Positions 51,292 through 57,283 of a DNA stretch of 64,000 bases are shown in pieces. The position numbers and the translations under genes are program-made. Source of the stretch: Paradesulfitobacterium ferrireducens (GTDB taxonomy: Bacteria > Bacillota > Desulfitobacteriia > Desulfitobacteriales > Desulfitobacteriaceae); NCBI RefSeq assembly GCF_017310645.1, contig NZ_JAFLRH010000015.1, forward strand, positions 103,512 through 167,511. The letters are read 5' to 3'. The notes under the pieces were generated by a model. The model did not search any database. It saw only the letters and a program-made list of their open reading frames with translations, and had not been told where the DNA came from. Numbering within the stretch: position 1 is the stretch's first letter; each line of letters starts with the position of its first letter.

Positions 51292-51684
51292 CTAATTTAT
51301 CCGTTTTTCTAATTCTCCAACTAACTGAGCCATAAGTTTATAATAACCCGGTATTGCTTTGGCAATTTCAATGGCTAATACTTCATTATAGGTATGGACC
51401 GTCGAATTTCTTGCTTCGACCATCCCTAGAAATTCTCTTGTTTCTCTCTCCGTAAGAAGCCTAATAACAAATGCTTCACGAAAGACCGCTTTCGGTGAAT
51501 TCGTTATTATACCTTCATGTTCTTCCAAAAAAACTTTAAGGGCTTTCCAAACTGCTTCAAAGGTAAATTCAAAACGTTGTATTGCTGCATCCCGTAGAAC
51601 CGCGTTATCCCCAAAGTCCAACACTTCGCTTAAAGCTTTCAAAGCATTTTGGGCGGATAAGATTTTTAGAGTTAACTTTTCCAA
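51292..51684 (-). CDS. HEPN-domain protein, nucleotidyltransferase substrate-binding type
   Basis: This 130-residue helical protein belongs to the HI0074-type HEPN proteins. Key parts are LKILSAQNALKALSEVLDFG, QRFEFTFEAVWKALKVFLEE and the C-terminal MVEARNSTVHTYNE, in which the R-x4-H style residues (Arg, His) of HEPN nucleases are visible. It overlaps the MNT gene by 13 nt. HEPN-MNT pairs act as toxin and antitoxin; the MNT enzyme AMPylates or otherwise neutralises the HEPN ribonuclease. Confidence 0.8.
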   Translation of the reverse strand: MEKLTLKILSAQNALKALSEVLDFGDNAVLRDAAIQRFEFTFEAVWKALKVFLEEHEGIITNSPKAVFREAFVIRLLTERETREFLGMVEARNSTVHTYNEVLAIEIAKAIPGYYKLMAQLVGELEKRIN

Positions 51685-51977
51685 AAAATCGCTCCTTCCA
51701 TGGCATGCTGATAAAATTCCGGTGAAACATGATGCATATCAACCACATCAACTTTGAAGGGTAAATTCAAGTTTTCAACTGCATCCCTCAATTCAGAAAG
51801 CACTGAAAAAGGAATTGCACTAGCCCCTTTGATACCAATATCAATATCGGATACTGGGCTAGCATTTCCCCTTGCCCTAGATCCAAATAGGAAAACCTGA
51901 TATTCACTAAACCCTGACCGGTTTAATTCTTGGAACAAAACACGCTTTAAGGGTATTTCCCATTCCACATTGACCAT
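51672..51977 (-). CDS. MNT-type minimal nucleotidyltransferase
   Basis: This 101-residue protein has the minimal-nucleotidyltransferase core FLFGSRARGNASPVSDIDIG and the later Asp in KVDVVDMHH. The frame is open to 52064, but ATG 51977 is behind AAAGGTG and starts at the fold. It is upstream of and overlaps the HEPN gene at 51292, so this is HEPN-MNT pair 1. Confidence 0.82.
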   Translation of the reverse strand: MVNVEWEIPLKRVLFQELNRSGFSEYQVFLFGSRARGNASPVSDIDIGIKGASAIPFSVLSELRDAVENLNLPFKVDVVDMHHVSPEFYQHAMEGAIFWKS

Positions 51978-52160
51978 AATTAACACCTTTTCTCGTTTGT
52001 TAGTTAAGGTTAAGCTTAACCATGTTTTGCTCCTAAAGAGGATGTTTAGCCACGTTATGCTCATTTTATGCCGAATTTCAATGATCCATCCTTTTTTATA
52101 TTATACCATTTTTTAATGCTTTCGAGTAGTTCTGACGGTGATCTAACAGGACGGCTAACA

Positions 52161-52371
52161 GCAATTAACGACTAGAAACCCGTCCACTTTGATGTGACCG
52201 GGTTTCGCACGTTAATTGCTGTTAAGTTTCTTAACTCAACGGAACTACTCCATTAAGTATCTGGTTCCTCAAATCCAACTTTTGTCGAATCCTGAGGGGG
52301 TCAGACCCCGGGGGAGATTCCGAAGGAAGCTCCCTCGACCCCGGGGGAGCGACCGGAGGAAGCTCCCTCGC
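52161..52371. repeat. Composite repeat, copy 4 (split, with doubled core)
   Basis: The left part is a type-1 unit (AAACCCG and CCGGGTTT) framed by an 11-bp inverted pair, AGCAATTAACG and CGTTAATTGCT. A 70-bp insert separates it from the linker TTTGTCGAATCCTGA and the core at 52296. The core end is duplicated (GGGGGAGATTCCGAAGGAAG and GGGGGAGCGACCGGAGGAAG). The right end is translated as the C-terminus of the Rpn gene. Confidence 0.85.
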
Positions 52372-53311
52372 GCAATAGCTCTTGAATGAGCGCCTTTGCC
52401 TCATCTAAAGAAGTAACTAGGAAAATCCTGTTCATAATTCGGCTTAGTACATTCAAGTCTGTCAGCGAACAAACGGTTTCTTGAAGAGCTTGCGAATCTG
52501 AGCCAAAGCGTGCTTCGAGATATTGGCAAATGGCATCCGTCCTACCTCGGGCCTCTGCCCTTTCCTCTCTCAGCTCCGCCTCCTTAGCAGCCGCCATTCG
52601 ATCCAAAACGGCTTTTCTCCTGTCAAAATATAGTTCTCTCAGCTTAGGATCGCCACTGATATTCTCCCAATCCTTCATCGCCCGCTTGATCATCGGATCT
52701 TCCATGGCAATCGCCTCCAGTTCTTTACGGATTTCCTCATTTTCATTGCCATCCAGCAAGAACAACCAACGTACCAATCGATCTTGACGCGGTGTAATCT
52801 CTTTCGCCCGCCACTTCTTACGAAGTTTAGGCAATTCAATAAAGTGCATCGCCAAGGCATCGGTGAGCATAAACTGTTTCTTCTGCTCATATAAGTGAAA
52901 GGTACTGTGAAACTCATCTGTTTCTTTCAAGTAATTATAATTGAGAATGTTAATCGTGATCGTAGAATTTAATTGTGCATAGGCCATACCCTCAGATAAT
53001 TGACGGCTGTAGAGCTTTGCCCAATAGTAGAGAGAGCGTTTATCCATATTATGCTCATCTTTTAACTGAATTTCAATATTGATCTGCCTTTGATCTTTGG
53101 TGACCACCCGGATATCTAGGCTGGATTCTTTATCGTCGGTATTATCTTTACTGAGTTCGGTGTTCATGTAGGTTAAGGATTGTATTTGTTTGCCCGCCGC
53201 AGGTTTGAGAATAGCATTCAGAAAGGCAGCTAACAAGGGTTCCTGACCTTCCCGGCCAAAGATCAGTTTGAAACCGAAATCAATCTTTAGGTCAATAAGT
53301 TCAACCGACAT
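52301..53311 (-). CDS. Rpn-family recombination-promoting nuclease/transposase-like protein
   Basis: This 336-residue protein belongs to the Rpn (PD-(D/E)XK, DUF-type transposase) family. Key parts are LKIDFGFKLIFGREGQEPLL, the SLDIRVVTKDQRQINIEIQL region with Asp, Glu and Gln of the nuclease core, SLYYWAKLYSRQL and the Glu/Arg-rich LREERAEARGRTDA. Rpn proteins nick DNA and can promote recombination. The last residues, EGASSGRSPGVEGASFGISPGV (given as two units GASSGRSPGV and GASFGISPGV), come from the composite repeat, which also supplies the TGA. ATG 53311 is the likely start. Confidence 0.87.
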   Translation of the reverse strand: MSVELIDLKIDFGFKLIFGREGQEPLLAAFLNAILKPAAGKQIQSLTYMNTELSKDNTDDKESSLDIRVVTKDQRQINIEIQLKDEHNMDKRSLYYWAKLYSRQLSEGMAYAQLNSTITINILNYNYLKETDEFHSTFHLYEQKKQFMLTDALAMHFIELPKLRKKWRAKEITPRQDRLVRWLFLLDGNENEEIRKELEAIAMEDPMIKRAMKDWENISGDPKLRELYFDRRKAVLDRMAAAKEAELREERAEARGRTDAICQYLEARFGSDSQALQETVCSLTDLNVLSRIMNRIFLVTSLDEAKALIQELLREGASSGRSPGVEGASFGISPGV

Positions 53312-53396
53312 AGAAACACCATCCTTTTAACTAGTATACCATTTTTTAACGGTCGGGAGTAGTTCTGAGGATTCTTAAATATTTATAAAGGATAAG

Positions 53397-53506
53397 CGCA
53401 ATTAACGTCAGAAACCCGGCCACTTTGATGTGACCGGGTTTCGTTGTAATTTGTCGAATCCTGAGGGGGTCAGACCCCGGGGGAGATTCCGAAGGAAGCT
53501 CCCTCG
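53397..53506. repeat. Composite repeat, copy 5 (type 1, complete)
   Basis: This is a complete unit: GCGCAATTAACGTCA, hairpin GAAACCCGG/CCGGGTTTC, GTTGTAATTTGTCGAATCC, core GGGGGTCAGACCCC and GGGGGAGATTCCGAAGGAAG, ending CTCCCTCG. It lies between the Rpn gene start and the first type I module. Confidence 0.92.
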
Positions 53507-53535
53507 CGCACGCATAACTGAGTGATCGCGGGGTA

Positions 53536-53687
53536 TTGCATAGATTTCCTGTATGTTCTATAATGGAGATGGAAAGCATATAAAAGCCGGGATGCTGTAA
53601 CACCCCGGCTGTACAACTGGCCGCAGTGGGCGGCACCAAACAAGAGCAAGTAGCTCCCTTCAGGACGGGGTTGGGCTACTTGCTTTT
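53536..53687 (+). ncRNA. Antisense antitoxin RNA of type I module 1
   Basis: A promoter TTGCAT-17 bp-TATAAT (53536-53541, 53559-53564) would start a plus-strand RNA near 53571. It ends at a hairpin AGCAAGTAGC/GCTACTTGCT followed by TTTT (53645-53687). The RNA of about 117 nt is complementary to the 3' part of the toxin mRNA and its terminator, the layout of RatA-TxpA. I infer that it blocks toxin synthesis. Confidence 0.75.
53585..53610 (-). terminator. Terminator of type I toxin 1 mRNA
   Basis: On the minus strand AGCCGGGGTG pairs with CATCCCGGCT (one mismatch) and runs into TTTTAT. It ends the toxin transcript that starts near 53820. Confidence 0.75.
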
Positions 53688-53762
53688 ATGCATTTCTTTG
53701 AGCAGTACTACTATGAGAGCAGCAAATGCAATTGTCACCATCATAGCTTCATATACCGTCAT
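53676..53762 (-). CDS. Type I toxin, putative holin-like (Hol_Tox)
   Basis: This 28-residue membrane peptide starts MTVYEAMMVTIAFAALIVVL and ends LKEMHKSK. The MTVYEALM-hydrophobic-charged-end pattern is that of the putative holin-like toxins (TxpA/BsrG type). AAAGGGGGTGAG lies in front of the ATG, and a TATAAT box is near 53826 on the same strand. The stop codon lies in the stem that ends the antisense RNA. A very similar second copy is at 55088. Confidence 0.85.
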   Translation of the reverse strand: MTVYEAMMVTIAFAALIVVLLKEMHKSK

Positions 53763-53887
53763 GGCCTCACCCCCTTTCACGGGGATTTGGCCGCCCACCC
53801 GCCTGATTCAGTTGTACAAGTGCATTATACCATGAGGTTGCATCGTATTCGATAATCTTAGCGAATATTCTCTACCTTCGGCCCAAC

Positions 53888-54007
53888 AAAGAACCAGGAG
53901 ATTGCTCTCCTGGTTCTTTTCGACGATGGTCCTAGTGAATTGTGTCTAAATTGTGTGGGGGTCAGACCCCGGGGGAGCGAAGCCCCCCGGGGGAGCGAAG
54001 CCCCCTC
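53888..54007. repeat. Composite repeat, copy 6 (variant hairpin)
   Basis: A different hairpin, AAAGAACCAGGAG/CTCCTGGTTCTTT (13-bp arms), takes the place of the type-1 or type-2 stem, followed by AATTGTGTCTAAATTGTG, the core GGGGGTCAGACCCC and a doubled GGGGGAGCGAAGCCCCC. It lies in front of the Phd/ParE operon. Confidence 0.85.
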
Positions 54008-54052
54008 GCACACGCCGTAAACAGGCAGTTGAAAAGTTATTTCAAAATTCAA

Positions 54053-54090
54053 TTGAAGTGTTAGCATAATTATGATAATATTATGCTAAC
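54053..54090 (+). promoter_or_regulatory. Promoter and autoregulatory operator of the Phd/ParE operon
   Basis: TTGAAG (54053-54058) and TAATAT (54076-54081) are 17 bp apart. They overlap a palindrome with 11-bp perfect arms, GTTAGCATAAT (54060-54070) and ATTATGCTAAC (54080-54090), 22 bp before the antitoxin start. Phd antitoxins usually bind such sites and repress the operon. Confidence 0.75.
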
Positions 54091-54111
54091 CTAGTTTAAG
54101 GGGAGAATACT

Positions 54112-54399
54112 ATGCCACAGATAAGACCTGTATCGGATTTGCGAAATAACTTTGCTGAAATTTCAAGGGTTGTCCATGAAACCGCTGAACCAGTGTTCCT
54201 GACTAAAAATGGTTATGGAGATATGGTTGTTATGAGCATGGAAACTTTTGAGCGTCACCAGTTTCAAAGTGAAGTTTTTTTGAAGCTTAAGGAAGCTGAG
54301 TTAGAAGCCGAGACAACCAGCAAAAGGTATTCCCATAAGGATGTATTTGATGAATTAAGGGCAAAGCTTTCTGATAGGATAAAATCTGATAATGTATGA
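54112..54399 (+). CDS. Phd/YefM-family antitoxin
   Basis: This 95-residue antitoxin begins MPQIRPVSDLRNNFAEISRV and continues with EPVFLTKNGYGDMVVMSMET, the Phd/YefM DNA-binding and dimer region. The helical C-terminal half would wrap the toxin. AAGGGGAG precedes the ATG. It overlaps the toxin start by 8 nt and lies behind the palindromic promoter. This operon is read rightward, against most of the island. Confidence 0.88.
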   Translation: MPQIRPVSDLRNNFAEISRVVHETAEPVFLTKNGYGDMVVMSMETFERHQFQSEVFLKLKEAELEAETTSKRYSHKDVFDELRAKLSDRIKSDNV

Positions 54400-54697
54400 A
54401 ATCAGATATTTGCCTTTGGCAAGGAAGGATTTGAACGATATTGCAAGTTATATTGCTGACCATCTGAAAGCACCAAAAGCAGCAATGGATTTACTGGATG
54501 CCATGGATGAATCAATTTCCCGGCTACAACAGTTCCCTTATTCCTGCAAGGTTTATCAGCCAATCAAGGCATTGGATGCTGAATATAGACTTTTACCAGT
54601 AAAGAATTATGCTGTTTTCTATGTGGTGAAGGAGCGGACGGTTGAAATTCATAGGATCGTCTATGCCAAGATGGATTTGACCAAACTTATCAAGTGA
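54392..54697 (+). CDS. ParE/RelE-family toxin
   Basis: This 101-residue toxin starts MYEIRYLPLARKDLNDIASY and has the conserved RLQQFPYSCKVY and EYRLLPVKNYAVFYVV parts, ending HRIVYAKMDLTKLI. ParE toxins block gyrase and RelE toxins cut mRNA on the ribosome; the sequence alone does not decide. It is coupled to the antitoxin gene by an overlap. Confidence 0.88.
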   Translation: MYEIRYLPLARKDLNDIASYIADHLKAPKAAMDLLDAMDESISRLQQFPYSCKVYQPIKALDAEYRLLPVKNYAVFYVVKERTVEIHRIVYAKMDLTKLIK

Positions 54698-54737
54698 CAG
54701 GCGCTTGCCTGGCGCCAGTCAGACACAGTCAGAGCCA

Positions 54738-54941
54738 AGAAACCCAAGAAACCCGGCCACTTTGATGTGACCGGGTTTCGTTGTAATAGGTAAACCGGGT
54801 AACTGCTCCAACGATACTCTTTAGGATCAGCTACGACTCCTTCACGAATTGTCAGAATTGATCCCCATTGTGCGGGGGTGTGCGGGGGTGCGGGGGTGTG
54901 CGGGGGTGCGGGGGTGTGCGGGGGTACGACCCCTGGGGAAG
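54738..54941. repeat. Composite repeat, copy 7, joined to a RAYT fragment and a microsatellite
   Basis: A type-1 hairpin and GTTGTAA lead into 54787-54836, 50 bp that match 60182-60231 inside the RAYT gene with one difference. This runs directly into 54835-54879, 45 bp identical to 60843-60887 upstream of the RAYT gene. A CGGGGGTG microsatellite follows (54873-54926), then GGTACGACCCC. The unit is therefore a patchwork of RAYT-locus pieces. Confidence 0.85.
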
Positions 54942-54944
54942 ATG

Positions 54945-55100
54945 TTGAATATTTAAGCCGTATGTTCTATAATAAACGTGGAAAGTATATTAAAAGCCAG
55001 GATGCGCTAACATCCCGGCTTGTACAACTGGCCGCGATAGGCGGCACCTAATCAAGAGCAAGTAGCTCCCTTCAGGTCAGGGGCGGGCTACTTGCTTTTT
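54945..55100 (+). ncRNA. Antisense antitoxin RNA of type I module 2
   Basis: TTGAAT-17 bp-TATAAT (54945-54950, 54968-54973) would start an RNA near 54980. It ends at AGCAAGTAGC/GCTACTTGCT followed by TTTTT (55057-55100). The arrangement and sequence repeat those of module 1, and the RNA covers the 3' end of the toxin transcript. The toxin mRNA terminator at 54992-55020 lies inside the overlap. Confidence 0.75.
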
Positions 55101-55174
55101 CTCGCTTCTTTGATTATCTTGATAACTAATGCAGCGAAAGATATTGCCAGCATCAAAGCCTCAAACACAGTCAT
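55088..55174 (-). CDS. Type I toxin, putative holin-like (Hol_Tox), second copy
   Basis: This 28-residue peptide starts MTVFEALMLAISFAALVIKI and ends IKEARKSK. It shares with the first toxin the start MTV-aromatic-EA, the hydrophobic middle and the K-S-K end. AAGGGGGGTGAG lies in front, and a TATAAT box is near 55245. The two modules share the flanking DNA as well, but about a quarter of positions differ, so the duplication is not recent and the antisense RNAs may not cross-react fully. Confidence 0.85.
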   Translation of the reverse strand: MTVFEALMLAISFAALVIKIIKEARKSK

Positions 55175-55415
55175 AAGCCTCACCCCCCTTCAAGGGGATT
55201 CGGCCGCCCACCCGCCTAATTCAGTTGTACGGATACATTATATCACAATTCTCCACAAGACAAGACAGGCCTCGAAAGAGATTTCTCTCTTTGAGGCCTG
55301 TTTTTCGTTAGTTTATCCGTGACCGATTCGACAAATTCCGGTAAGTACTAGACTCTTTTTGGGAATAACTGGCAACTAGGAATGGGCTCCTGCGATGCCA
55401 GTTCCGGCCCGAGCT
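55175..55415. other. Leader of type I toxin 2 and spacer
   Basis: The left part is the toxin 5' leader (CCGCCCACCCGCCTAATTCA is shared with module 1 with one change) and its promoter. A 12-bp hairpin-like stretch of TTTCTCTCTTTGAGGCCT type follows near 55275-55305. No gene was found. Confidence 0.45.
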
Positions 55416-55578
55416 AGAGAGCCGACCCACCCGAAGGCGAACCGGCTCCCTTGTGACTCGTTAAATTGTCAGAATTGTTCCCCATTGTGTGGGGGTACGA
55501 CCCCGAGGGAGGCGGCTGTTGGCCGACTCCCCCGCGCACTTTGATGTGACCGGGTTTCGTTGTAATAGGTAAACCCGC
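55416..55578. repeat. Composite repeat, copy 8 (chimera of types 2 and 1)
   Basis: A type-2 hairpin (AGAGAGCCGAC and CCGGCTCCCTT) is followed by TCAGAATTGTTCCCCATTGT, the core GGGGGTACGACCCCGAGGGA, then the right half of a type-1 hairpin (ACTTTGATGTGACCGGGTTT) and TAGGTAAACC, a RAYT-derived piece. It lies just after the DUF2442 stop. Confidence 0.85.
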
Positions 55579-55593
55579 CGTTCCACTGCCCTG

Positions 55594-55845
55594 TTAATTT
55601 GAGAAGCTATAACTCATTTCATAGAGTTCATGTGGTGCAATGTCTTGTCCGTTAATCCATTCAATACCCGAACCCCCCGGGACAACTCTTACAGTTTGGA
55701 AATAGTCTCTATCCGCCAACTCGCCATACCAGTCCCCTTCAATATACGGTGACACATCGAATATTCTAACCTCGCCTGTCTCATATTTAAGCCTGAGCTT
55801 ATATGCCTCCATAGGCTCTACTTTCAAAATTCTAGGTTGCAGCAT
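55594..55845 (-). CDS. DUF2442-family protein, second copy
   Basis: This 83-residue protein has the DUF2442 pattern: PRILKVEPMEAYKLRLKYET, RIFDVSPYIEG, and GGSGIEWINGQDIAPHELYE. It is related to the protein at 32992 in arrangement but not close in sequence. It begins 13 nt after the DUF4160 stop, as in the first pair. Confidence 0.8.
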   Translation of the reverse strand: MLQPRILKVEPMEAYKLRLKYETGEVRIFDVSPYIEGDWYGELADRDYFQTVRVVPGGSGIEWINGQDIAPHELYEMSYSFSN

Positions 55846-55857
55846 TGCGACACCCCC

Positions 55858-56124
55858 TTATCTTAATGGGTCAATTCTAAAGAACTGCTCTCCATTCGAA
55901 AGTAATTTCCAATTTGCTTCAAGATCATCATTATGAATAACCATCCAAGCTTCAAGTAGTTTCAACTTGTTAGAGGGAAGAAAACCCTCAAGAATTTCTC
56001 CGTCTAAGGATATTGCTATCTCATTTCCTGAATACTCGGCATGGATGTGTGGCCTATTATGTCTGCCACTACTTTCCTTATACATTCTAACAATAATACC
56101 ATAAAAAATAGACAAAACTGGCAT
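55858..56124 (-). CDS. DUF4160-family protein, second copy
   Basis: This 88-residue protein matches the DUF4160 core: VLSIFYGIIVRMYKESSGRH, RPHIHAEYSGNEIAISLDGE, LPSNKLKLLEAWMVIHNDDL and ANWKLL. GGAGGAGT lies upstream of ATG 56124. With the downstream DUF2442 gene it forms a pair like that at 32992-33559. The activity is not established; a toxin-antitoxin-type pair is a reasonable guess. Confidence 0.82.
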   Translation of the reverse strand: MPVLSIFYGIIVRMYKESSGRHNRPHIHAEYSGNEIAISLDGEILEGFLPSNKLKLLEAWMVIHNDDLEANWKLLSNGEQFFRIDPLR

Positions 56125-56237
56125 TAAAAAGACTCCTCCAAAAAATAGAATCCTTTACAAACATTTTACCTTAGCAACTAATAAGATTCAAGCAGATATG
56201 ATTCTGATAGGAATCCGATAATAGCGCTTATGTAAAC

Positions 56238-56326
56238 GAAACCCGGCCACTTTGATGTGACCGGGTTTCGTTGTAATTTGTCGAATCCTGAGGGGGTCAG
56301 ACCCCGGGGGGAGCGAAGCTCCCTCG
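56238..56326. repeat. Composite repeat, copy 9 (type 1)
   Basis: GAAACCCGG and CCGGGTTTC, GTTGTAATTTGTCGAATCC, core GGGGGTCAGACCCC and GGGGGGAGCGAAGCTCCC, ending CTCG. Its right end overlaps the 3' end of the MNT gene and supplies the stop. Confidence 0.92.
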
Positions 56327-56650
56327 AGCATGAATGGGAATCTCTACACCCGTCTTAACAATCTCCTCAACCAGCCCAGCAGGTTCAACCAAGTCATCGA
56401 CGGTGAAGGGCAACGGCTGTAAATCCACTCCATATTCAGTCGACGCTAAGAACAATAATCTAAACCTATCAATTGGGTCCATACCTTTAAAGTCATCCGA
56501 AAAGATGGCGAGATCAATATCACTTTCATTATTAAATTGTTCTTGTGCGTAAGACCCAAAGATAATCGCCTTACTAATCTTGATTTGACGACTAACCTTT
56601 TCTAAATAATCTTTTACTAATTCTTGTACCGACTGAGGGACAGTAGCCAT
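56297..56650 (-). CDS. MNT-type nucleotidyltransferase with a repeat-derived tail
   Basis: This 117-residue protein has the nucleotidyltransferase core AIIFGSYAQEQFNNESDIDL with the later Asp in GVDLQPLPF. The homolog at 61897 ends shortly after INTGVKV; here the equivalent VKTGVEI is followed by PIHARGSFAPPGV, of which ARGSFAPPGV and the TGA are encoded by the composite repeat. It overlaps the HEPN gene by 34 nt. This is HEPN-MNT pair 2. Confidence 0.83.
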   Translation of the reverse strand: MATVPQSVQELVKDYLEKVSRQIKISKAIIFGSYAQEQFNNESDIDLAIFSDDFKGMDPIDRFRLLFLASTEYGVDLQPLPFTVDDLVEPAGLVEEIVKTGVEIPIHARGSFAPPGV

Positions 56651-57048
56651 ACGTACACCTCCTCAGTCTCTGTAAGTACCTCTTCCGCCTTTGTCTCTGT
56701 AACACTTGAAGATAATTGCTGTTTGTAATCAGGATATCGCTCCGAGATGTAATAAAAGAGGAGATCTGAAAAAAAAGGCTTATACTTTGTAGCTTTTGCT
56801 ACATCATCTGCCGTCATTATGACTCCTTCGTTCTCAAGGAAGTCATTAAATACGAGCCAAATATTGTGAGTTCGTGCTGGTTCCCGCTCTAGGAAGAGAA
56901 CATAAAGACCCTTTACAATCTTTTCAATAGCCTGTTGTGCCATGAAGACGACATAGTTGTACCTCCCAGTCTTCTGCATTGCACGTGCCGTCTCAAGATC
57001 GTAAGTAGCCTTGCTCTCCCAATACCTAAACTTTTCAAGAGCATCCAA
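56617..57048 (-). CDS. HEPN-domain protein
   Basis: This 143-residue helical protein has KFRYWESKATYDLETARAMQ, the conserved YVVFMAQQAIEKIVKGLYV and REPARTHNIWLVF, containing the R-x-x-x-x-H motif of HEPN ribonucleases, and SERYPDYKQQL. It is first in the pair with the MNT gene at 56297. The HEPN-first order matches pair 3 at 61897-62585, whereas pair 1 is MNT-first. Confidence 0.83.
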   Translation of the reverse strand: MDALEKFRYWESKATYDLETARAMQKTGRYNYVVFMAQQAIEKIVKGLYVLFLEREPARTHNIWLVFNDFLENEGVIMTADDVAKATKYKPFFSDLLFYYISERYPDYKQQLSSSVTETKAEEVLTETEEVYVWLLSLSRYKN

Positions 57049-57155
57049 TCAACAACACCCCCTCAGATATTCCACATCCATATTATACCACAAACGTGAG
57101 CCCAACTAAAGCTATCGGGCTACACATAAAAGGACTTATGTAAAGCAATAGGCAA

Positions 57156-57283
57156 GAAACCCGGCCACTTTGATGTGACCGGGTTTCGTTGTAATTTGTC
57201 GAATCCTGAGGGGGTCAGACCCCGGGGGAGCGAAGCCCCCTCGGGCACACAAGTTGATGTTCATTATTTGGGGGTACGACCCC
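57156..57283. repeat. Composite repeat, copy 10 (type 1, followed by a second core)
   Basis: A complete unit (GAAACCCGG/CCGGGTTTC, TTTGTCGAATCCTGA, GGGGGTCAGACCCC, GGGGGAGCGAAGCCCCCTC) is followed by TTGGGGGTACGACCCC, a second core variant that is translated as the end of DprA. Confidence 0.9.

Noticed and set aside
53346..53639. 97-codon minus-strand frame across copy 5
   Set aside because: It is built from repeat sequence and the antisense-RNA promoter, with no ribosome-binding site.
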